DNA from: Liolophura sinensis
Taxonomy: Eukaryota > Mollusca > Polyplacophora > Chitonida > Chitonidae
Assembly (NCBI RefSeq): GCF_032854445.1
Contig: NC_088305.1
Coordinates: 21,426,955-21,490,954 of the forward strand
Direction of reading: 5' to 3'
DNA length: 64,000 nucleotides
Of this stretch, positions 27,201-39,200 are shown piece after piece. Every line of letters begins with the position of its first letter. Position 1 is the first letter of the stretch. The position numbers and the translations under genes were made by a program. The notes under the pieces were generated by a model. That model was not told where the DNA came from, ran no database searches, and worked only from the letters and a program-made list of their open reading frames with translations.

Positions 27201-30200
27201 AATATTTTTGCAACATATTTTTATTACTTCAGTCTGGTAATACAAAGGAAAGAAAACCACACCTGATGTAAAACTTCTACTTGAAAAATGACGGAGAAAT
27301 AGTCTGAATATGGGTCTGTTATGGAATGAATTGGCTTCCATCACTTGCTTTAGCAGATACTGGTGTGTGTTCTGGATTCCACATACCTGCTTGGGATAGT
27401 ATTTAGTGTGATGGCTAGCATCCACATACCTGCTTGGGATAGTATTTAGTGCGATGGCTAGCATCCACATACCTGTTTGGGCTGGTTTTAGTGTGATGGC
27501 TACCATCCACATACCTGTTTGGGCTGGTTTTAGTGTGATGGCCACCATCCACATACCTGTTTGGGCTGCTTTTAGTGTGATGGCTAGCATCCACATACCT
27601 GTTTGGGCTGCTTTTAGTGTGTGGCTAGCATCCACAGACCTGTTTGGGCTGCTTTTAGTGTGATGGCTAGCATCCACATACCTGTTTGGGCTGCTTTTTG
27701 GCTAACATCCACATACCTGTTTGGGCTGGTTTTAGTGTGATGGCTGGTATCCACATACCTGTTTGGGTTGGTTTTAGTGTGATGGCTACCATCCACATAC
27801 CTGTTTGGGCTGCTTTTAGTGTGATGGCTAGCATCCACATACCTGTTTGGGCTGGTTTTAGTGATGACTAGCATCCACATACCTGTTTGGGCTGGTTATA
27901 GTGTGATGGCTAGCATCCACATACCTGTTTGGGCTGGTTTTTGGCTAACATCCACAGACCTGTTTGGGCTGGTTTTAGTGTGATAACTGCTATCTACATA
28001 CCTGTTTGGGCTGGTTTTAGTGATGACTAACATCCACATACCTGCTTGTGCTGGTTTTTGGTGTTTTGATGTTTGCTCTGGCTATACATGTCCACGTACC
28101 TGTTTGAGATTGTTTTCATATGTGTTCTGACTAGTTATGGTGTGTGCTCTGGCTTCAACATAACTGTTTCAACTGGTCTTGACGTGTATTCTGGCTTCAA
28201 CATAACTGTTTCAGCTGGTGTTTATGTGTGTTGTTATGTGGGTTTTTGATGTGTTTTCCGGCTATCTTCCACATACCCGTTTCAGCTGGTGTTTATGTGT
28301 GTTGTAGCTTCCATATGTGTGTTTCTGTGTGTTTTGGCTTCAACATAGCTGTTTTCTGCTGTTCTGGCTATCATACCTGTTTTACAAGGTTTTGGTGTGT
28401 GTTCTGGTTTTGACACGCCTGTTTGAGCTGGTTTTTGATGTGTTTTCCGGCTATCTTCCACATACCTGTTTTACATGGTTTTGATGTGTGTTCTGGTTTT
28501 CGACACGCCTGTTCGAGCTGGTTTTTGATGTGTTTTCCGGCTATCTTCCACATACCTGTTTTACATGGTTTTGGTGTGTGTTCTGGTTTTGACACGCCTG
28601 TTTGAGCTGGTTTTTGATGTGTTTTCTGGCTATCTTCCACATACCTGTTTTACATGGTTTTGATGTGTGTTCTGGTTTTGACACGCCTGTTTGAGCTGGT
28701 TTTTGATGTGTTTTCCTGCTATCTTTCACATACCCGTTTCAGCTGATTTCTGATGTGTTTTCCAGCTATCTTTCACATACCCGTTTCAGCTGGTTTTTGA
28801 TGTGTTTTCCGGCCATCTTCCACATACCTGTTTTACATGGTTTTGGTGTGTGTTCTGGTTTTCGACACGCCTGTTTGAGCTGGTTTTTGATGTGTTTTTC
28901 GGCTATCTTTCACATACCCGTTTCAGCTGATTTTTGATGTGTTTTCCGGCTATCTTTCACATACCCCGTTTCAGCTGGTTTTTGATGTGTTTTCTGGCTA
29001 TCTTCCACATACCTGTTTTACATGGTTTTGGTGTGTGTTCTGGTTTTGACATGCCTGTTTGAGCTGGTTTTTGACGTGTTTTCTGTCTATCTTCCACATA
29101 CCCGTTTCAGCTGGTTTTTGCGGATCATCTTGTGCATGTCCAGTTCCTCCTTGGCATGATCAGGAGCAAACAGCTGGTAGTTGAGATGGTTCCAAGCTTT
29201 GGCCAGTGTCTGGTAACAAGTGGTCTTACCACTACCACTGGGGCCTGATAGTATCACCCCATGTCCCAGGTCAACTGCTGCCTGCAGCTGCAGTATCTGT
29301 CAAAAGAAAACAACAGTTACAGCTATGCCTGTCAAACATTTCCCTCAAAAGCAAAGCAGATACTTCATAATTGTGTTCACTTCAACCTTTTCACACGTTT
29401 GCAAGGTTTTATTGTGACATATTCTTAAGGCATTATTCTGTGTAGACTGATAAAATTATACTTTTTGTGAAGCCCTGAAATTGACCAATCCAACCAATTT
29501 AGTTTTGTCTTCAAAATCAAGTTGTTCTTTCATATGCCAAAACCTTGAGGAATTAGGGTATACAGTTTCGTCTTGACCTATATAAAGCCATGAAGACACC
29601 TGGAGACATTTTACAAGTGTGTTAATACACTTTGGTTCTACCTTTGACACAAAGAAGTTGGGGAGCATTTTACATATGTGTTAACACATATAATCTATAC
29701 AAACACAGCTTTACCTTGTTGACAAAGCCATCTGAGTAAAATTGATGATTTTGTTTTAGCAAATCTTTGATGGCTTGGGTTAACTTTGGATTGTTACACT
29801 GGGGAGGATTCTCTGGCTTGGCTGTTGTGGGGAAAAGGTCCCGCAGGATGTTGTGAAGACGAAAACTGTCATCCTCCTTCTCTATTCTAGGGGAGATAAT
29901 TTTCCTGATGGCCTGCACAATGCAGAACTCTTCGCGACTACGTGGCGTCTGAGATTGCATCACACTGTTAAGTTCTGAAAACATTAACACAGATCAATAG
30001 TACTGTTACCTTAAATGCTGAATTTCTTGAATTATGCATTCCATTTCATTTTACTATCATTTACTTATGCATTTATTTCTTCTTTTATCTGATTGATGAT
30101 TATTGCTGTATTCAAGAAAATTTACAACTGTACTGTCCCAGGCTGGATTTGAACCCACACCTCATGCCCTAATAACTGAAAGCCAAATACCTTAACCACT

Positions 30201-33200
30201 AAACCAGAGTTCGCTCCCAAAGAGAGCATAAGAAACACATGCCTCATGGACAGAGACCCAAGTAGGGCTAAATACAAGCAGATTTCTAATTTGGGTGCAG
30301 TTTAAGAAACCAGAAATGAATGCCTTAAATACCAAATTTTAGAGTCAAAACTATTTATAAAACATTTCACCTTCACCACAAATGATTCATTCCCTTAATC
30401 TGGGCTTCTTTTAGACTAACCTCTTATCAAAATGTCCAAGTATTTAGCTTGTTCATATTTAGCTTGACTTGTTCATTAACATCAAGGTTGTTGAACACTT
30501 ATTCTTACCTTCGTCCTTGTACAGCGTGGTATGGATCTCTCTGTCTAGTGCTTTATCCAGCCGCTTCCTTCCAGCCAAGGTCACCACTGTCTTCAGCTCT
30601 CTTAATCCTGCATAGCTGTGACCTGAACCCCCAGATAACTGAAAGTGAAAGTGAAGAAACCAGCAGTAGACAATGAGCTGCATCAGCAAACAAGTATGCT
30701 TCTTTATCTATTTGATGTGTTAGTGGAGAGAAATAATCTTCAATGCAAGTTAGACATGTTAGATTGCCCAAATGACCCCATTTTCCCTGTTCATATGAGT
30801 GAGGGAATCCACAAATCTTGTTTCCAGTACTGGGATAGAGCCTGTACCTCTCCTCCTGTGTCCTAGCAACAGAAGGCAAATATCCTCACCACTAGGATAC
30901 ATATTCCTTTCACAGGTTGTCTCTCGCCTGTAAGAGACACATGGATGCAAGACATGAAGTACGTGAAGTCGTGAAAATTGGTAAAAGCCTGGTAACTAAT
31001 ACGCACACAGAGCATAAGCGCTGGAACACTTCTCCCGTGTCATTGAGATTTACATGTATGCAATACCTCATCTCAATTCATGCTGTACTTTTTGAGATAC
31101 CACCCCTAAAATTTAGTCATACAAGTCATAAATTGATGGTAATCAATATGCACACAGCATATATCAACAATAGAACATCCTTCTGATGCTATTGTGCTTT
31201 CACTTACATGTATGCAAAACCTGAGCTCAATACCAGCAGTATTTTTTGAGATGCCATATCAAACCTTTAACACAGTAATTAATGTGCACACAGCATATCA
31301 ACAATGGAACATCCCACTGATGTGTACGTGTGAAGGTCTGTCAGCAAGCTGCGGATAATGCTGGTCGCTGCCATAATGCTGGTCGCTGTCGTGTAAATGA
31401 AATATTCTTGAGTACGGCGTAAAACACCAATCAAATAAATAAATAAATCCTACCGCTGTTTTTTTGCTTTACATGCATGAAACACCCGAGCTCAATATGT
31501 AGTACTTCTTAAAGACACCACCCCTAATATTTATTTTGACACAGCTTTCCCTGTCAAATCAAAGACAAAAAAATGGCTTCGATAAATCACTGTGTGATGA
31601 GTAAAAGAAAAAGAAAATAAAGTATGAAGAATGTTAGTGTTTAAAGTCATAGAATGAACAATGTTGATCTCTGAGTCCACACCAGTGTGTGTGTGGGGAT
31701 GGGGGGAGGGGGGGGGGGCTTCATGGAGTCTTGGCTCACCTCTAGGTCTACCAGGTAGAGGAAGCGTGAGAGTTTGGCGGTCCACAGTGAGAACTCCTCA
31801 AACCCTTCAGAACAAAGAAGCACCTCCAAAACTCTCTCTGAGTCAGGCACCACTAGGGCACACGGACGGATCACAACCTGACACGCAATGAGAAAAAAAC
31901 AAACATTTGATGTCAAAGTTTCATGTGAAATTATTTTTTTCCTTTGGCTGTTTATAGTTGAAGTCCTACATCAGTGAGGAAATTATGATGTCTGAGGTAT
32001 TACTTCTGTGGCTGATTCCACAAAACCATTTCAGGCTTAAGTCAAAATTTAAAGTCTTTCCAGAACGCTCAGTTTTGGTACTGAAAGTTGAAATCTAGAT
32101 ACAACTGGCTTAAGATAACACTGACGACGTAGACTAAACTTTACTTTATAAAACTGAAAAATAAGGTTAAAGATTGTATTTCAAATTTTGACTTCAGTCA
32201 AATATGTCCTTGTGAAATTGGTCACTGGTCCAATTCTCTGCACAACTGCCCAACACATGCTTTGCCTTTGGTAAGATCCATTTGTAGCTTACAGGAACAA
32301 ATAAAGTACATCTCTTGCATGTCAGTATCAAAAGTACTCAACCATGTCAAAACTCCATGAGCATGTCCACAGCCCATGAGCATGTCTACAACACATGAGT
32401 ATGTCCACAACCCATGAACATGTCCACAGCTCATGAGTAAGTCCACAGCTCATGAGCATGTCAACAGCCAACGAGCATGTCCACAGCCCATGAGCATGTC
32501 TACAGCACATGAGCATGTCCACAGCACATGAGCACATCCACAACTCATGAGCAAGTCCACAGCCCATGAGCATGTCAACAGCCCATGAGCATGTCAACAG
32601 TCAACGAGCATGTCCACAGAACATGAGCATGTCTACAAGACATGAGCATGTCCACAGCACATGAGCACGTCCACAACCCATGAGCAAGTCCACAGACCAT
32701 GAGCACGTCAACAGCCAACAAACATGCTTGTCCACAGTTTTCAAGTATGTCAACAATCTTCCAGTATGTCAACAGTCCCTAAGCACATTAGCTGTCCAAA
32801 AACATCTGAAGTCAAAATCTTAAGAGTCAATAAATATGTCAACAGCCATCAAACATGCCAAGGGTCCTCCAGCAAGTCAACTGTGTTAAGTTAATTTATC
32901 CTGACTTACCCTCAGCTGTTGTGGCAGTTTTGTGCTGTAGGAGGGGTCATTCGAGTTGAAAGTCATGAAACAGCCAAAATTTGCACTGGCTAACATCAGA
33001 TTTCCATTAAACATCAAATTGCCTAGGTAACGTGGCTGATAGGACGTCTCTTGACCCAGCTTGCTGTAATCTGGTGATGATTTCTTACGAGAAAACATCA
33101 CATGTTCTGAAAAAAAATATGAATGATAACTAACCCAACTACAAATGTATTTCTGATATTAAAAAAATTTGACTTATATGACGGTATCCAGCATTATGGT

Positions 33201-36200
33201 GGGAGGAAAATAGGTCAAGCCCGTGGAAATCCCACGACCATCCGCAGGTTGCTGGCAAACCTTCCCACGTACAGCCGGAGAAGACGTTAGCATAAGCTGG
33301 ACTTGAACTCATAGCGACTGGATTGGTGAGAGGCTCCTGGGTCATTACGCCATGCTGGCGCGCTAGCCCCCTCGGCCACAGAGGCCCCCAATTACATAAA
33401 TAAAGATCAAGTGTTACAGAATATTTTCACAACTTAATATCAAAACACTGTTAGACGAACTCATGATATAGCACACCAGTATTTAACAAATGCATACCAA
33501 TAACTTTGCTGTAAAACTCATCAGTGAGAATTGCTATGCTTGAATCCCTTGATCTATATACATTACGTTAATCAAACTGATCCTATTCTAACAAGCTCTC
33601 ACCATAGAAGAGTGGGGGAGGTTTGTTACTCTTGTACAACTCGGATTCCTTAATGAGGATCTCCTTCTCTATAGAATGTCTCCTCTCCTCTCTTTCCTCC
33701 ACCCAGCTATCCTCAAAGTATGTGGACAAACCTTTCTCCTGGCAAAACACATGTAAACAGTCACGTATAACTGGTTATTTTTCAAGTGCACAGTTTCGCA
33801 TTCGGCACGTACATGTAATTTCTTGACCATTCAATAAGATTGAATCAGTAGATTAGCCAATTCTAGATTTTTTTTGCATGTTGAGAGTTTCAAACACTGA
33901 CCTAGTTGAGTGTATAAGGCGACAATGTAAACTTGTGTATCTAAGAGTTGTTTAACACCATTCTCCAGAACTCTGCATTTATACAATTTCAGTCAATTTT
34001 ATGTGTGAGGCATACTGGAGTGCCCCAAGTTAAACCACCAACCTATGGCAAGACACTGACAAACTTACCACATGTGTGACTTACAGATATGCACACCATA
34101 TTGGTGGAAGACTGAATCAACAAGACTTTTAATGCGTACACTGAAGTACGTTTCGCCAAGCCTGTATGACTGAGACTTGATTTATGTACATTAAAGTATC
34201 GATGCCTTGTCAAGTTTATTACCGAACCAACAAGCATAACAAGGCCTGATTTATGTACATTAAAGTATCGACGCCTTGTCAAGTTTATTACCGAACTAAC
34301 AAGCATAACAAGGCCTGATTTATGTACATTAAAGTATCTATGCCTTGTCAAGTTTATTACCGAATTAACAAGCATAACAAGGCCTGATTTATGTACATTA
34401 AAGTATCGATGCCTTGTCAAGTTTATTACCGAATTAACAAGCATAACCAGGCCTGATTTATGTACATTAAAGTATCGATGCCTTGTCAAGTTTATTACCG
34501 AATTAACAAGCATAACCAGGCCTGATTTATGTACATTAAAGTATCTATGCCTTGTCAAGTTTATTACCGAACCAACAAGCATAACCAGGCTTGATTTATG
34601 TACATTAAAGTATCGATGCCTTGTCAAGTTTATTACCGAACCAACAAGCATAACAAGGCCTGATTTATGTACATTAAAGTATCGATGCCTTGTCAAGTTT
34701 ATTACCGAACCAACAAGCATAACAAGCTTGATTTATGTACATTAAAGTATCGATGCCTTGTCAAGTTTATTACCGAACCAACAAGCATAACAAGGCTTGA
34801 TTTATGTACATTAAAATATCGATGCCTTGTCAAGTTTATTACCGAACCAACAAGCATAACCAGGCTTGATTTATGTACATTAAAGTATCGATGCCTTGTC
34901 AAGTTTATTACCGAATTAACAAGCATAACAAGGCTTGATTTATGTACATTAAAGTATCGATGCCTTGTCAAGTTTATTACCGAAATTAACAAGCATAACC
35001 AGGCCTGATTTATGTACATTAAAGTATCTATGCCTTGTCAAGTTTATTACCGAATTAACAAGCATAACCAGGCCTGATTTATGTACATTAAAGTATCTAT
35101 GCCTTGTCAAGTTTATTACCGAATTAACAAGCATAACAAGGCTTGATTTATGTACATTAAAGTATCGATGCCTTGTCAAGTTTATTACCGAATTAACAAG
35201 CATAACAAGGCTTGATTTATGTACATTAAAGTATCTATGCCTTGTCAAGTTTATTACCGAACAACAAGCATAACAAGGCCTGATTTATGTACATTAAAGT
35301 ATCGATGCCTTGTCAAGTTTATTACCGAATTAACAAGCATAACCAGGCCTGATTTATGTACATTAAAGTATCGATGCCTTGTCAAGTTTATTACAGAATT
35401 AACAAGCATAACCAGGCTTGATTTATGTACATTAAAGTATCGATGCCTTGTCAAGTTTATTACCGAATTAACAAGCATAACAAGGCTTGATTTATGCACA
35501 ATGATGTACCTATGCTTTGCCAAGTTTATTACTGAATTAATAAGACTTGTTTTATGTACTAAAATATGTATGCCTCGTCAAGTTTATTACCGAACCAACA
35601 AGCATAACCAGGCTTGATTTGTGTACAATGATGTACCTATGCTTTGGCCAACTTTATTATTTATAATTGAATATGTATGCCTTGTCAAGCTTATCAGGGA
35701 ACCAACAAGCATAACCAGGCATGTACATTGCTGTATCTATGCTTTGCCAAGTTTATTACAGAGCCAACATGACTTGATTTACGTACATTGAAGCCATGTG
35801 GTACAGTGTTCTGTCTGAGCAGTCCAGGCGGATCTTCCTCTGGGGGGTAGTGGGTGCAGGGTCGTCAGTGAGTTCCTCCTGATCACCTTGTCACTTACAC
35901 CTGGTTTCTATGGCAACACATTTAACATTTTAAAAATACAACATAGAACAGCTGACTTTTGTGAATTTTTTATCAATAGGTCCAGAGATGTGGTGGTTAC
36001 ACCTTATGCAAATTAAGCCAATCAATATACAAATTAATGTCAGTGTAGTTATGAAAGGCTAAGAGGCACAGGTAGGAGTCGCAATAATTGTTCCACCAAG
36101 AGTTAAATGAAAATTTCTGTGAATACATGCTCATAGTTTTTGAGACGTCCTAGCCCTTGGCTGTGAGGAGTAAAAATTGCATCTACAAATATCAGCACCT

Positions 36201-39200
36201 CTTTTCTAAACACTCTGATTTATTTGATTGAAGTTTTATGCTCAAGAATATGTCACTCATACAGCAGCAGTCAGCACTATAGTGGGAGGTAAACCAGTCA
36301 GAGTCAGGGGCAAACCCATGACCATCCGTTGGGTTTGCTGCTGGTTACAGGCCGACCACACTCATGAGGTACGTACAACATAACTGTCATCAATGAGGTC
36401 AAACAACCTTTTCTACATATTTGCGCTCACGTACAAATTCTTGTGAGCAGTACCCACGTAACGTGTGCCTGTGAAAACCCACCTTAATACCAACCTTAGG
36501 GGCACAGAAAAGTGTGAGTGACAAATTTTCACAGCAGGCCCAAGGAGGGTATAGTCAAATCACTTTTTATGCCATATGTATTTTTTTTTTTTTTTAATTT
36601 ACTACAGTAAACACGGTTATGTTAACATGTGTCAGAAACCGAAATGCCAGGAGTAAACGACTGCTCTTAACAAATACTCCTGAGATGAATCCACAGCCCA
36701 ACCAGTTACAGCTGATATCAAGCCTGTAAAATTATTGGTTGAGGGCAACTATGGCTAAAATGAAAACAATGCTTTAGCAGAAATGCCACAAAGAGCCCTT
36801 ATACCATACTTACAACGACATATTCAGTCACTCTTATGAATGGCAACACGTCGGTAGTTTGGGATTGATTGATTGATTGATTGGTGTTGAACAGAATGCT
36901 CAAGAATTTTCACTTATGTTACAGAGGTATGGTTTATAAATAGTTTGTGAGAGGCACGTACAGTTCAGATAAGTGAGAGAGCTACACGTAGGAGCTATAT
37001 ATGCAAAAAAAATCAGATAGCCATTGGGTAGCACTGTGAATCATGAAATGCCTCATGAAATGCCTCATGGAAAACACTGAAGTCGAATTTTTCTCATTTA
37101 ATTTTCATGCTGATGTTGTAAGACATACATATAACTTTTAACTTATAGAATAAAATACATTCTGTTTTCACTATCACTGCCACAACTAGGCAAGTCTGAA
37201 CTTTTGACCCCGTGAGACATGTTTAGGCATACATGTATAAGTAAACACTAACAATCACCATTCAACCATAAAAGTAACTTCATGTGTCCGTTGGAATCAT
37301 GTTGTGAAAAGACATAGGTTAGATATAAGGAATACATTTACAAAGGTTGAGGCTTTTTTTTTTTCTGAAATCAATTCCTGCCTCATCATCGGTACACAGT
37401 TACACTGACACTTCTGTACAAACAATTTACTAGCGGTGGCAGTGAGGTAAAGAGAGCATACGTATAGAGCAGCATATTTTCCAAGCAGAGTATGTGACAA
37501 GTGGCAACAATGAGATGTAAGAATAATGGCACTGCACACATCCAGAAAAGGCTGCAGAGTGAGAAAGAGCTGCGGATATCTGAGGTAAGCTGAACATCAT
37601 TAGTTACCTGACTGTGGCAAACAGGGGCAATGTCATAAAACACTCGCCTACCATACTGTCCAGGGTTAAAAGGGAGAAAAACAACCATCACAATAACGGT
37701 TACAAATATCAATACCAAAGCATCATTAAACTGTTAGCAAAACACAAATCAAGCAAAACATGTAAAAAAGCAGGTGAGTAACAACATCTCCATATTCTTT
37801 ACATTCCTTTTTACACACAGGGGTGTGGAAAGTTAAGTCAACCTTAAAATTACTGATCACAAATATGCCTTAGTATGATATTTATACATAATACATAAAC
37901 CAAATTAAGAAATGGAGGTGACATGCTTTTGTAGTGTTGAGAATTTCAACATCAGCATTAAGTTTTGTTGTACTTCTGAAAAACTGAAGAATTCTCTTAC
38001 ACAGTTTACAGTTGCAGCAACGTCAAATAGTCAAATTTTAACATGAACATTAATCTTTGTTGCATTTCTGAAAAAACGATGAGCAGAAAAGAGTAAAGGT
38101 TGCCACAATGTCTACACTGGTGACAGGTGGAACCACTCATTCTCTCAATCAATGGGTTAGGAAAAACTTGTATCGTAATGTCCAGAAAATTAACTAAGTT
38201 AAAGGAAAGTTCTTTTGTTATGGTACCTGTAACATATTTGTTTTGAGCTTGTCAAAATTTTTGTGCTTTTAAAATTTTCCTCATGTATGCATCCCACAGG
38301 AATTTTTGCATAAGATCCCGTTACGCAACTTACTACTACATGTGTGCTAAAGTTTAAGTGTTACATGAGGGATGAAAATAAGCCATGCTGAGTTAGAGAA
38401 TTTATTGTGGTTAGGAATTTGTTTTGGATCAGTTCGGTCATCCGACAAGTTAACTACTAGTTAATACAGTCTTGCTTGGCACAACAAATGTTGCAAAATA
38501 AAACATCAAAAGAAACGCCAAGAAAATGTGGAACAGCACAACATACAGAATCAAACACCATTAAGCCAGACACAGATTTGACTTGCGATTCTAAAAATCT
38601 GGGTCCAACATGAAAAAGTCCACCTTTGAGAAATATTTGTGTCCAAACGTTTGAGAAAGCCTTGAGATCAAAAGCATATAGTGGTGACCTGATTCAGTTT
38701 GTTTGCGTGTACGTCCATTCCGACTGGTGACAACTCGGACATAGCAATGTGACTGTCACTGTTATGTGATGCATCACAGAGGCCTAATGTAGGCAAATTC
38801 TGTTGAACTGGGCATAAGCTCATGTAGATCAACGAAACTGAATACACTGGATGCTTCAAGTCACAGAAAAGTAGAACATGCTTGAATCTGAGTAACTATT
38901 GAGTTAGCAGTAGTTAATGACTGTAAGCCCGAGTAGTTCAACCAAGACCAGCGCCCAACTGGAGATGGTACGAGTTGCCAAAAACCCAGTTGTTTTAGTC
39001 GCAACCTTTAACTTACACCTGGCTTTACACAACAACTCTAAGGTAACACTGAGACAATATACTAACATTTTATACACACTACAACCCTTCCTATAACGTG
39101 CAAGAGGCAAATGTCAGGTGACGTTTTCTGTTACCTTGTCGTATCTGGGCTGTCCCCGCAGGTTGTACTGAGAACTGCCGAACTCACTCAGGGCCTTCAG

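Noticed and set aside
34043-34720. 225-codon minus-strand frame (and partners to 35617)
   Set aside because: This is the 69-bp repeat read in frame on either strand. It lies in a dynein intron and has no relation to a known domain.
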